Assembly: GCA_033675265.1 (NCBI GenBank)
Contig: JAUJYZ010000361.1
Span: forward strand, 125,001-189,000
DNA: 64,000 bases
Direction of reading: 5' to 3'
Source: Actinostola sp. cb2023
Lineage: Eukaryota; Cnidaria; Anthozoa; Actiniaria; Actinostolidae
Shown here: one piece after another, positions 1-9,649 of the stretch
How positions within the stretch are numbered: position 1 is the first letter of the stretch
Layout: each line of letters opens with the position of its first letter
Notes under the pieces: generated by a model
What the model was told of the DNA's origin: nothing
Databases searched by the model: none
Seen by the model: the letters and a program-made list of their open reading frames with translations, nothing else
Made by a program: the position numbers and the translations under genes

Positions 1-751
1 CAGTTCTGGCTATAAAAGTGCCCTTTGTGTGCTAACGTCCAAAAAAATATGGTCATTACACTCCTATAGGCGTTGAATGGTCCCCACAAAAAGTAAGAGT
101 CAAATTTCGGTCAAATTTTCAAAGTCTCATTTTTTCGCAGAAGCCATCTCAGAGTCTCGAATTTTGAAAACAAAGGAAATCTGTGAAAAAGCATCTCAGG
201 CTTGCAAAAAATATGCCTGGACTCGGAGTCTCGCAAAGTCTCGCCTTGACCATTCACTACCCCTACTCCTGTTTAAAGTTTGTATGTTACATGTAAACAG
301 AGTGTGCATATTGCAGTTGTTTTTCTTTAAATGAGAAAGAAACTAAAATATTTCATTCTTACTGATTTTCCAGGAGAAAGACACAATGAGATGCTCTTCG
401 ATCCGGGCCACCTGGGCAAGTGTTTAAGCAAAGAAACCTAAAAAACTCCAAAATGTAGTCTTGCCCAACTTTATAAAAGAAGAAGAAGAATAAAAATTAT
501 TATTATTATTATGTAAAAAAAATTTTATTTTATTTTATTTTTATTGCATAATAATAATGATGATAATAATAATAATAGACACTTATATAGCGACAGTATC
601 CCTATAGCCCATAGGTGCTTTACATACTCCCAAAACGAATAGAAAAGAAATGACCCTAAACATGTGATATGTATGATATTCCATGGTACATGCACATGTA
701 TATAACTCCAAACCATTTCCATGGCAATGGTGAAAGGGACACTGTACTCAC
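1..751. other. Left-edge non-coding sequence (probable p53-family intron)
   Basis: This stretch lies downstream, in gene orientation, of the last p53-family exon in view (its donor GTGAGT starts at 751), so it should be intron. It holds AT-rich simple sequence (TAT/ATT runs near 495-575) and a short repeat-like segment near 585-640 (the stretch beginning ATATAGCGACAG). I looked on the minus strand for the next expected exon, carrying the second zinc-ligand cysteine pair, and did not find it; it is presumably left of the window. Confidence 0.5.
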
Positions 752-3700
752 CGTCTGGATATCTCAGTGGCAATGTTACAAAATGGTGTCCTGCATTGAT
801 GTCTGTCCCATAAAATGAATCGCTGTTGCTGCATTCGATAATATGCTTTCTACCATCTACAAGATACAGTAAATCAATATAGAGTGTGAATGAATGAATG
901 AATGAATGAATGAATGAATGAATGAATGAATGAATGAATGAATGAATGAATGAATGAATGAATGAATGAATGAATGAATGAATGAATGAATGAATGAATG
1001 AATGAATGAATGAATGAATGAATGAATGAAGGCGGGATTGAATGAGTACATACATCACTATTAATTATTTATGGTAGAACTTCTTTACATGAATGCCGTG
1101 AATAAATGAATGAATGAATGAATGAACAAGGAGTGCACACTGTACCTGAGCATCCATGATTAGGGCATCTTTGCACAACATTCCTTGAGTGCTCCGGCTT
1201 GGAGTACATTACGATGACCCTTACATACAAGTATCCATACAGCTCTGTTGGAGGACCATCTACAAGACAGAAGCAGAAGGGATTTCAACACTTGACAAAC
1301 TGAACAGTGTCCACCTTTTAATGAAACCAGTGGGAACCAGATCATCTTTGAGAGGCGTCTGGCTTAGAGGTGTCTTTCTAGAGAGTTGTCCATACGTTTA
1401 TCAACTGACAGTTGGTTACATGTACTACATGTATCTTCATGCATATGAGCAGTCTCTGTGTTTTATCTGTTTTACTCTCTCATTTTTTTATTACATAATC
1501 CACAAGTTATAGGGATAACATTGGGATGATAATTATTTTGGGATCACTCACTCGGCTGTAAACTTTCATTATGTTGCTGCTGAAGTGCATCGCAGGCTCA
1601 CAACTTTGGGGGAAGGGGGTGGTAATCCATTCTGTGGGCATCTCCTTTGATAATAATACTAAACACTGAATGCTTTACCTCTCAAAATGAGCCTTATTGG
1701 TATATCTACTTTGTTCTTTGCATAGATTTTACTCAGTTTTGTAGAGTAGGTCCAAGGTGAGGCTTTCACAAGCGGCAGCTTCTCATTTTCAAATGCCAAA
1801 TCGAACCCAAACGTCCCTGGTATATCTTCTCTTGATTGCAGTAGATTGAATGGAAGATTAATGGGCAAAGTGTGCGTATTCATTGATGGCATGGGAAGGA
1901 TAGCTTGTGGTTGTCTAACAATACTTTGTTGTCGCTGTTGATAGAGAAAGTTATATACTAAGAAGAATTACCAAGGATCTACAATGGGCGTCAAAATTAG
2001 TTGAGACACTTTTTCATGTGGTTCAAAAAACGTGTGTTTTTCTTACAAGTTATTATGGGTGCGAATATATTCCCCTCCCCCATTTCACAATGTTGTTTAG
2101 AGCAATAATGCTTTTGGGTGACATGTAGGCATGATTCAGCTTCAACATTGAAAAGGGGGAGAGTCAGGTTTTTCAAGATATTTCGTCGAACATTTAAGAA
2201 ATAATGTAAATTGCAACTGAGTTTCAGCATGTACGGAATTGTACAAAATGAAAAGTGTCTCAACAATTATGACGTGCATTGTAGAGTTTACAACATTCGT
2301 GGTGGGTTGTATCAGAATTACAAACTTGAGCCGAAGGAGAGTGTTTGTAGTTCTGATACTGTTATAACTTAACATAGAAGACACTCAACCGAGCACATGG
2401 CCGACATCTTTTATTGAACCATGAACTCCTAAACGAGGCTGCATACATCACAACGAGGCTGCATACATAATTGCTCAATACCTAACACTCCCTTCCCCTT
2501 AAGTTTGTCCTTACATAACAGACAGAAAACTAAGGAACTCAATGTGGTTCGTAACATGGTGTATGATTACTGTTCTAAGTAACAAAGTCTTTCAGGTAAG
2601 CAGGTGGCTTCCTTTCTCTCTTGGAGCATCGCTCTAACTGCTGTGGGGTGTGTGGCACCTCTATCTTCTCTGGGCTCTCTCCAATCCATTCCTTAGGAGG
2701 GGCGTCATCTTGCATTGGAGATTGCTCTTCCATCGAGACCCCTTGCTCTTTAAAAACAGGAACATCATCATTGGGGTAAGGGGTAACAACCACAGCCCTG
2801 GGTTCCTCTGGTTGTGGAAGTACTGGCAAGTCAGCTTGAGTTTCCCATTTAGTACGCAGATGATCAACATGCCTTCTCTGAATACGACCATCCCCAAGAA
2901 GCACTGTATACGACAGCGGACCCGTGACTTCTTGCACTACTGCCGGAATCCAGTGTGGACCTGGACCAAAATTCTTCATGTAAACTGGATCACCGGTAGA
3001 GAACTCTCGAAGCTTTGCGTGTTGATCATGGAGTTGTTTCATCTTCATCTGTTTGACGTGGATCTTGCCTTGCAGATTAGGATGTAACAGATCAAGCCTA
3101 CATCGTAATTTCCGTCCCATCAACATCTCTGCTGGTGACTTCTCTGTTGTTGAGTGCGGAGTTATCCTGTAATTGAACAAGACACGTTGCAGCTTGGTTT
3201 CCATGGTCTCTCCTGACATCTTCTTTAATCCTTCCTTTATTGTTTGCACCGTCCGTTCTGCAAGACCATTTGTGGATGGATGGTAAGGCGCTGAGGTGAT
3301 GTGGACAACACCATTTTGACTTAGAAATTTCTCCATCTCACTACTGACAAAGTTGGATGCGTTGTCCGAGACCAACACCTCCGGCAAGCCATGGGTTGCA
3401 AACATAGAGCGCAGCTTGCTTATTGTAGCTGATGAAGTTGTGGAATTCATGATCTCCGCTTCTACCCACTTTGAGTGGGCATCTACTACTATGAACAACA
3501 TCTTACCCATGAATGGGCCTACATAGTCCATGTGAAGTCTCTTCCAAGGTTCCCCCGGCCACTCCCAGGGGTGTAATGGGGCCACTGCTGGGGACTTCCC
3601 ATGCACTTGACAATTAACACACTGCTTCACGACTGCTTCTATGTCCCTGTCCATTAATGGCCACCAAACGTACGAACGTGCTAAACTCTTCATCCTGTTG

Positions 3701-6700
3701 TTTCCTGGGTGTGCTCGATGTAACTCTTCCAGAACAAGCTTTCTTCCTTGCGGGGGAATAACTACGCGCGCCCCCCATAGCACACAACCATCTTGCACAC
3801 TAAGCTCAAGCTTCTTCGCTTTGTATGTGGCCAGCTTGGGGTCTACCGTTACTGTGTCATCCGGCCAGCCTCGCAATAAGTATTCCTTGACGTTAGCCAA
3901 TACCGGATCTTTTGCTGTCCATGCACGTAACTGTTCTGCTGTTAAGGGAAAGCTATCTAGCTCCTGTACCATCAACACTCGGTCTGTGGGTTGCATCTCT
4001 TCCGTTACGGGTAAGGGCAACCGGCTGAATGCATCGGCATTCCCATTCTCGGAACCAGCTCTAAACTTGATACTGTACTCGTAGCCTCGTAAGGTCACAG
4101 ACCACCGTTGAACTCTTGGGGACGCAGTGGTGGGTACTTGTTTCTTCTCATTGAAGAGGGACACCAACGGCTTGTGATCTGTGTATATGGTAAAGGGACG
4201 ACCATACAGATACTTGTGAAATTTCTTGATGCCAAACATCACACTTAAACCCTCTTTATCCAGTTGCGCGTAGTTACGTTCTGCTGGGTTCAGTGTCCTG
4301 GACGCGAAACTGATTGGTTTGTCTGTACCATCAGGCATGCGATGGGATAGTACCGCCCCAACGCCATAGGGTGAGGCATCACACTGCAATATGAGCTCCC
4401 TTTCTGTGCAGTAATGTACTAGAACATCTGCAGACAGTATGAGCTGCTTAGATTTGTCGAAGCTTGCCTGTTCCTGGTCTTTCCATTGCCAAGGTTCGCC
4501 CTTTCGTAGTAACCTGTGTAAGGGTGCGAGGGCTGTTGACAGGTTGGGAAGGAACCGGTTGTAGTAGTTTAGCAATCCAAGGTACGACTTCAACTCTGAC
4601 ACATTGGTTGGGGCTCTGGCCTCCTGCAAAGCTTGGACCTTCTCCTGCACTGGGTGGACTCCTGTTGAATCTATAACATGACCTAAATATGTAACACTTT
4701 CAGCCATAAACACACATTTTCCTTTCTTCAATCTTAGACCTGCCTCCTCTAGTCTAGATAATACCTTATCTAGTGTTTGTACATGTTCCTCATCACTGTT
4801 GCCAGTTATGAGTATGTCATCTATATAGACTGCTACCTTGAGGATACCTTGTAGAACGTTCTCTATTGTTCTCTGAAATATAGCGGGGGCACTACTAATA
4901 CCAAAAGGGAGTCTGGTATAGGTGAACAAGCCCTTGTGAGTGTTAATAGTGACATACTTGGAGGATTCTTCATCTAAGACTAATTGTTGGTACGCATGAC
5001 TGAGGTCCAATTTTGAGAACTTTTGACCTCCTGCGAGCTTGGCAGATATATCCTCAAAGGTGGGCAAGGGGTACTGCTCTAGTTGGGATACTTGATTGAC
5101 TGTCACCTTGTAATCCCCACAAATCCTTAAGGACCCATCTGGTTTTAGGACTGGCACGATTGGCGCTGCCCATTCTGCAAATTTAACTGGCTTTAGGATG
5201 TCCGCCTTGACTAGCCTATCTAACTCAGCATCTACTTTACTCTTCATTGCATATGGCAAAGGTCTAGGCTTAAAAAACCTTGGGGTTGCCTCTGGCTTTA
5301 CATATATTTTTGCCTTAGTTCCTTTGAGAGTGCTTAACTCATCCTTGAAAACTTCGAGGTGTCTTTGGAGTACCTCCCCAAGCCCTTTATCTGACGCTGC
5401 TGTCACTTGGTTTACTGACATTATGGGTAGTTGCTTTAACAGGTCCCGCCCCAGGAGGTTAGGGCCTGAACCCTCTACCACTACAATCTGTGCCTTTTTT
5501 TCTTGACCTTTGTAACTAATCTCTGTCTCTAGTGTTCCTAGAACCCTCAAGGGCTCTCCTGTGTAGGTCTTCAGCCTGGTTTTGTTGGGCTGTAACTGGA
5601 GTGATTTTCCTCCCAACCAATCCCTTAGAGATTCTTCACTAACCAGAGTTACTGGGCAACCGGTGTCTAGCTCAAACTGCATATATTTGTTTCCCATTTC
5701 CAAGGGTATTATTATAGGGGGTTCTTTACCCTTGCTTCCCACATGATAGACTGTCATCACTGGATCCCCCTCTCCCGGCTCCTCCTCTTCTACAGAATTG
5801 CATGCTGCAGGCTTTTTCCTCCCTTTGCACATTGCTTTGATGTGCCCTAGTTTATTGCAAGCAAAGCAACGTTCATCCTTGAATTTACAATTGTTGGAAT
5901 TATGGAGTCCCCCACAACGATAGCACTCATTTTTGCTCTCAGCTTGGGCTTTATTAGTAGTTGGGTAGTTTCTTGTAGGGCTTTGTGTGTGACCCCCCCT
6001 ATACTGTTGACTTCTACTGTTAGACCCATGCTGAATCTTATTTACTGGGGTACTTAAACCAACACTATCTGGTTCTGGACTACCTTTTTGCAATTCCTGT
6101 AGATTTGTACGCGTGGTTTCCATGACAACGGCTATCTCCATTGCCTTATCAAAAGACAAGGTCGTTTCATTCAAAAGTTTTCTTTGAATATGTCCATCAT
6201 TGACACCCACTACTAGGCAATCCCGAAGCATATTATTTAGTGTGTCACCGAAGTTACAGTACTTACTTAGTATCCGGAGCTCCGCCACGAACTCGTGAAT
6301 CGTCTCGCCATCTTTTCTGCTTCGAGTGTGAAATTTGTAGCGTTGTACAATCTCAGATGGTTTAGGTGACGGCTGACAGATACTCTTGATTAAAGCGTAT
6401 GTTTTTTCTCCCACCGAAGCCAAAAGGATGGCCTTCCTCTGTGGCTGATCCTCGATTCCGTTCGCCACGAAATAATGGCCCATGACTTCGATGTAGTCTT
6501 CCCATGACTGACTTTTCGCGTCGAATTTATCGACTTTACCATAGACTGCAGCCATGACTGTTTTGTGTGGGGTTTTCGTTCCGAAATCCTCGTCGCCAAT
6601 ATGTTATAACTTAACATAGAAGACACTCAACCGAGCACATGGCCGACATCTTTTATTGAACCATGAACTCCTAAACGAGGCTGCATACATCACAACGAGG

Positions 6701-8476
6701 CTGCATACATAATTGCTCAATACCTAACAGATACAACATGCCGTGAATGTTGTAAACTACTTATCCAACGAACAGTTGTAGAATTTCATATTTATCAAAA
6801 TTTTGAAGATACAAGTAATTTTCGTGGAGAAAATCGCTGTTAAAGTTGATGCAAATGAGGATGATTTTGTATCACATTTACAACACTCGTCACAGTTATG
6901 ATTTCTTTTGTGTTTTCCTCATGAATTATTAATGAGCTGTATAGTTATTATTGAATATATCTTGTAGTACCATTCGTACATTTTTTCCAAGATTGGTAAA
7001 TAAAGCGTATTGTTATTATAAAAACAGTTATGCAGCTTTTTCAAGAAATGTTGTTTGTATTTTAAGTATTCAAGCCTAAGCAGCAAGACTAAAGGGAACT
7101 TTGTATTCCATTCAGGGGGGATAGCAATACTTCATACTATGGAAACTGGAGTTGAGCCATATGCCTCAGCTACAGTTGTATCTCAAACTCCCTGCTATAT
7201 ATATTGAACAGTAATGTACATCGCTTGGATTTGGACCTCACCATTTCAAACCCCCACTACCACAAACTATTTTTTGTGTCCCTCGAGTGTTTGACATCGC
7301 AGAGTTCTACTGTACATGAATATATGTGCGTAATAAATGCAGCAAGAGATATGTCACAGGAAATCGTACAACACAAACCTGAGGTACATTGTGTAAACTG
7401 CTCTGTATTGTTTGAATATTATTGTGATGCGATGTGGATGGCATATCCAAAGGGCCATGTAATTCCTGGGATGTAAGTGTGTCACTGGTACTTGCAACAG
7501 GAGTGGGGAAGAATTCCTATAATGTCATCACAATAAACAATAATTCAATTTTATATGCATGTATTTAAAAAAGAACAGAAACTTAATTAACAGAATCAAT
7601 ACAATTATATAAGAAAATGTAACGTTGAAATATAACTTTTACCTCTGTGCTTTCTTCAGAAATTTGTTCTGCAAGAAAAGACATGTGCATGTAATGCAAC
7701 AACATTGACGACAGCACAAAGAATAAAAAAAAGAGGAAAGAGAAAGTAAAAAAATATATGAAAGAAATAACGAGAAGATATCTCAGTTTGATTGCCATGT
7801 TTATCTGAATATACTAAAACTGATCAATCTTGGAAAAAATGTACGAATGGTACTACAAGATATATACAATAATATCTATACAACCAAAAGCCCATCAATT
7901 TAAATGAAACCACCGTAAAGTTATAACCATTTGAATTCTAGCAACTGCATGGAAACGAGGCTAGTCAGTCCAAAACTCAATTTCCCATACATGTACAAAT
8001 CTTTGTGATTTCAATTCGCTATAACTTTTTACATTTTTGTAGAATCGCTCTTAAATTTAGTAGGTTTGTTTTTGTTATTATACTTTTTGAAATGATCGAT
8101 TTACTATATCACTAACTACACAATAAATTATATTTACTGATTCCGCCATTATTGCATTCGGTCTATAATGTACATAGTCTTGTAGTGTGCATAGTACAGT
8201 AAACTACATGTACATTTTGTAAATAACCATCAGTAAAATAACAACATGCAACAACAACAACAACAAAGAACTACAAATTAAACAACAGTAACAACAACTA
8301 TTGCGAACATAAATTTATTCCATTCAATATTATTATTATTATGGAATGACTAGATTTCATCGACCATTACCTGGTATGCCATACTGTTGCATGTCCCCTA
8401 CAAGAACTCCCAGTTCTTCCAATGTCCCATCTGATAATGTCCTTGACATGTCTGACTCGGTGGAATCTTGTGACAT
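752..8476 (-). CDS. p53/p63/p73-family transcription factor, partial (3' exons outside window)
   Basis: Sequence-specific tumour-suppressor-type transcription factor acting in the nucleus. Three consecutive minus-strand exons encode the first part of the p53 DNA-binding domain: 1934-1679 (phase 0 in, phase 1 out), 1259-1146 (1/1) and 856-752 (1/1), with clean AG|..|GT borders and matching phases. Visible motifs are IPGTFGF followed by WTYS, then VVQRCPNH, which keeps the structural Arg and the Cys and His zinc ligands of the family's RCPxH motif, then DGRKHIIE in place of the usual HLIRVEG strand. The intron between the second and third exons falls just before an Asp-Gly, close to the human TP53 exon 5/6 boundary. 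The remaining zinc cysteines, the rest of the domain and any tetramerisation domain lie left of the window. Tentative N-terminal exons at 8476-8371 and 7668-7643 complete the phase chain. I cannot tell p53 from p63/p73 type. Confidence 0.82.
887..1030. repeat. (TGAA)n microsatellite, 36 uninterrupted units
   Basis: A perfect tetranucleotide run. In the p53-family transcript it reads (UUCA)n and ends about 30 nt upstream of the 3' splice site of the exon at 856-752. A shorter (AATG)n run follows at 1102-1126, and a further degenerate one lies at 14367-14405. Confidence 0.97.
2360..2487 (-). repeat. Gypsy 3' LTR
   Basis: 128 bp, beginning TGTTATAACTT and ending CCTAACA on the plus strand (TG..CA ends). 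I read it as identical to 6602-6729. It contains a short internal direct repeat, ACGAGGCTGCATACAT, twice. The duplicated host pentamer GATAC lies immediately outside. Confidence 0.95.
2488..2500 (-). other. Polypurine tract of the Gypsy element
   Basis: On the element strand this reads AAGGGGAAGGGAG directly against the 3' LTR, the expected primer for plus-strand DNA synthesis. Confidence 0.85.
2575..6555 (-). CDS. Gypsy gag-pol polyprotein, 1326 aa
   Basis: Single-frame polyprotein that packages, reverse-transcribes and integrates the element. Domains in order: Gag capsid-like region (about 1-150); two zinc knuckles with cysteines from 211 to 243, the first with the unusual spacing C-x2-C-x3-H-x4-C and the second CX2CX4HX4C; aspartic protease with DTG at 297-299; reverse transcriptase about 420-600 with KLDL at 515-518 and YIDD at 577-580; RNase H about 720-845 (CDAS, the Asp of TDHK, and NADAFSR); integrase zinc-binding segment about 945-982; integrase core with Asp 1010, Asp 1064 and Glu 1100, giving the D-x35-E spacing. 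The ATG at 6555 is the first in frame and lies about 30 bases inside the primer-binding site. No stop or frameshift interrupts it. Gag looks short just before PKPSEIVQRYKF, where relatives usually have about 20 more residues; this is from memory of the family. Confidence 0.96.
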   Translation of the reverse strand: MAAVYGKVDKFDAKSQSWEDYIEVMGHYFVANGIEDQPQRKAILLASVGEKTYALIKSICQPSPKPSEIVQRYKFHTRSRKDGETIHEFVAELRILSKYCNFGDTLNNMLRDCLVVGVNDGHIQRKLLNETTLSFDKAMEIAVVMETTRTNLQELQKGSPEPDSVGLSTPVNKIQHGSNSRSQQYRGGHTQSPTRNYPTTNKAQAESKNECYRCGGLHNSNNCKFKDERCFACNKLGHIKAMCKGRKKPAACNSVEEEEPGEGDPVMTVYHVGSKGKEPPIIIPLEMGNKYMQFELDTGCPVTLVSEESLRDWLGGKSLQLQPNKTRLKTYTGEPLRVLGTLETEISYKGQEKKAQIVVVEGSGPNLLGRDLLKQLPIMSVNQVTAASDKGLGEVLQRHLEVFKDELSTLKGTKAKIYVKPEATPRFFKPRPLPYAMKSKVDAELDRLVKADILKPVKFAEWAAPIVPVLKPDGSLRICGDYKVTVNQVSQLEQYPLPTFEDISAKLAGGQKFSKLDLSHAYQQLVLDEESSKYVTINTHKGLFTYTRLPFGISSAPAIFQRTIENVLQGILKVAVYIDDILITGNSDEEHVQTLDKVLSRLEEAGLRLKKGKCVFMAESVTYLGHVIDSTGVHPVQEKVQALQEARAPTNVSELKSYLGLLNYYNRFLPNLSTALAPLHRLLRKGEPWQWKDQEQASFDKSKQLILSADVLVHYCTERELILQCDASPYGVGAVLSHRMPDGTDKPISFASRTLNPAERNYAQLDKEGLSVMFGIKKFHKYLYGRPFTIYTDHKPLVSLFNEKKQVPTTASPRVQRWSVTLRGYEYSIKFRAGSENGNADAFSRLPLPVTEEMQPTDRVLMVQELDSFPLTAEQLRAWTAKDPVLANVKEYLLRGWPDDTVTVDPKLATYKAKKLELSVQDGCVLWGARVVIPPQGRKLVLEELHRAHPGNNRMKSLARSYVWWPLMDRDIEAVVKQCVNCQVHGKSPAVAPLHPWEWPGEPWKRLHMDYVGPFMGKMLFIVVDAHSKWVEAEIMNSTTSSATISKLRSMFATHGLPEVLVSDNASNFVSSEMEKFLSQNGVVHITSAPYHPSTNGLAERTVQTIKEGLKKMSGETMETKLQRVLFNYRITPHSTTEKSPAEMLMGRKLRCRLDLLHPNLQGKIHVKQMKMKQLHDQHAKLREFSTGDPVYMKNFGPGPHWIPAVVQEVTGPLSYTVLLGDGRIQRRHVDHLRTKWETQADLPVLPQPEEPRAVVVTPYPNDDVPVFKEQGVSMEEQSPMQDDAPPKEWIGESPEKIEVPHTPQQLERCSKRERKPPAYLKDFVT
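6586..6598 (-). other. Primer-binding site, complementary to tRNA-Ser
   Basis: On the element strand this is TGGCGACGAGGAT, starting 3 nt inside the 5' LTR. It is complementary to a tRNA 3' end ATCCTCGTCGCCA, which fits the acceptor stem plus CCA of animal tRNA-Ser(GCT). Ser priming is typical of the Mag lineage. Confidence 0.8.
6602..6729 (-). repeat. Gypsy 5' LTR
   Basis: 128 bp, reads as identical to 2360-2487 and is followed by the target duplication GATAC at 6730-6734. As the upstream LTR on the element strand it should carry the element's promoter; I see no clear TATA box in it. Confidence 0.95.
6939..7886. repeat. Fold-back element in the p53-family intron
   Basis: Inverted arms of about 55 bp face each other at about 6939-6994 and 7826-7886; the core GTACCATTCGTACATTTTTT appears in both orientations. 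No coding sequence is obvious inside except the tentative p53 mini-exon at 7643-7668. The rest of the interior is unremarkable AT-rich DNA. Confidence 0.65.
7643..8476 (-). CDS. Tentative N-terminal exons of the p53-family gene
   Basis: Exon 8484-8371 (acceptor TTTTCACAG, donor GTAATGG) opens with ATG at 8476 and encodes MSQDSTESDMSRTLSDG, then an acidic/hydrophobic stretch (TLEELGVL) that could be a transactivation segment; it ends in phase 1. A 26-nt mini-exon at 7668-7643 (acceptor TTTTCTTGCAG, donor GTAAAAG) converts phase 1 to phase 0, which is exactly what the first DNA-binding-domain exon at 1934 needs, giving EQISEESTE. The phase logic is good, but the mini-exon lies inside a fold-back repeat (6939-7886), so it could be chance. 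No family motif confirms these exons. Confidence 0.45.
7886..8165 (-). repeat. Dispersed repeat, truncated copy of the element at 57513-57899
   Basis: About 280 bp matching 57513-57800 in reverse orientation, from the shared CCAAAAGCCCATC stretch to the terminal CCATTATTGCATTCGGTCTA. The second terminal repeat seen at the other locus is missing here. Confidence 0.75.
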
Positions 8477-8484
8477 GTAGACAG

Positions 8485-9649
8485 CTGTGAAAACAATGGT
8501 AACTCAATTAACCTATTGCAATAATATGATAAAGTTATGCATAGAAATGGCTTCTGCAAAATAATTTATAGCATTGATAAATACAGAGTTGAGACATTGA
8601 AAAAGTTACGCATGTATATACCCAACATGTGCTACCAAAAATTTGCTCTAGAAACCATATTTCAAACTTTTTAAATTTGTCAGCAATTGGGATTTTTTTT
8701 CACAGAAAAATACTTTTTACTCTGAACTAGATAGATTTGAAAGAATGTCTAATTGATCACCGAGTCGACAACCGCTAAAATATTTTGCTTTGTTGGAATG
8801 CACTTCAAACTCGATACATAAACAGGGGAATCCCCGCCACGAGGTTTTCCCCAAAACCCACAAACCATCGCAAACAAATCCTATCAAAATAAATATTTTG
8901 AGGTGACTCACTAAAGCGATGTAAAATAACACTTGTAAGACGAGATCGTTAAGTAGAAATCAGTGAAATAAAGAGAATATGGACGATGCTGACTCGAGGT
9001 TCGCTGACGATCCCGTTCGGCCGTTGTCATTGTTTTGGGTGTAGATCAAGAAGAAGTCAGGTCAAAATTACGTCTAAAATATTGAAGTTTCGGCCGAAGT
9101 TTCGGTAATTATCGCTATAGGACTAATTATCTATGTAGTGTTATGCGATCCGAGTATTTCAAGTACTTATAAATCAAAGAAAATCGATGCCAAATGTATA
9201 CCTGTAGTTTGTCTGTGATCCTTCGGTCGTTCAAACGATTTTCGATCCAGTGTCACCCAGAAAAAAAGACAATTTCAGAAGCTGTGTACAGTACGTCGAA
9301 CTCCCAGATAGGTTTTGGAAGTTCCCTGGAGTTGATTACATTAGTTTTGACATTAAATCACAGATTTAAAGTAAATAGAAATCGGAGAGATTCCTCTGCA
9401 CGCTTGTGAAAGCGTCCTTCTATCTCCACGCGGTCTGGGTCTTGAGCCTCCAGTTTTGGGATCAGCGGGTTACACAAAAGCGCGGGTTTTGTGTGCCAAT
9501 CAAAAGCAGTCTCTCCTCATAGCCACAGGAAGCCCAAAAGGGGGTTGTCTATAAATGTCACATGCTCGAGAATCCAGCGGTGCTCTTCGGCTTCTCCGAG
9601 CCCGCACCGTAAAGTAAAGGGGTTAGCCTGATGAACACGTACATTCGCT
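8485..9649. promoter_or_regulatory. Divergent intergenic region, p53-family gene (-) and sulfotransferase-like gene (+)
   Basis: About 1.1 kb between two genes pointing away from each other. A TATAAA at 9550-9555 lies about 100 bp before the ATG at 9650 and would place transcription start near 9580. An upstream ATG at 9631 opens a short out-of-frame ORF that overlaps the main start (stop near 9708), which could dampen translation. For the p53-family gene any 5' UTR exon would lie in this stretch, upstream of 8484; I found no convincing core promoter for it. Confidence 0.45.

Larger units (their letters stand above)
2360..6729 (-). mobile_element. Complete Ty3/Gypsy (Mag-like) LTR retrotransposon
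   Basis: A 4370-bp element, minus strand, bounded by two 128-bp LTRs that I read as identical base for base and flanked by the 5-bp target duplication GATAC (2355-2359 and 6730-6734). It has a primer-binding site matching a tRNA-Ser 3' end, a pure polypurine tract next to the 3' LTR and one uninterrupted gag-pol frame; there is no env. It sits in an intron of the p53-family gene in the same orientation. Identical LTRs and an open frame mean a recent insertion, possibly polymorphic in the population and possibly still competent. Confidence 0.95.

Noticed and set aside
525..1058. Minus-strand frame rich in FIHS repeats
   Set aside because: The repeat part is the (TGAA)n microsatellite. Only the segment at 752-856 is real coding sequence, as a p53-family exon.
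2575..6555. Endogenous retrovirus with envelope
   Set aside because: No env-like frame follows integrase; the 3' LTR comes directly after pol, so it is a plain Gypsy retrotransposon.
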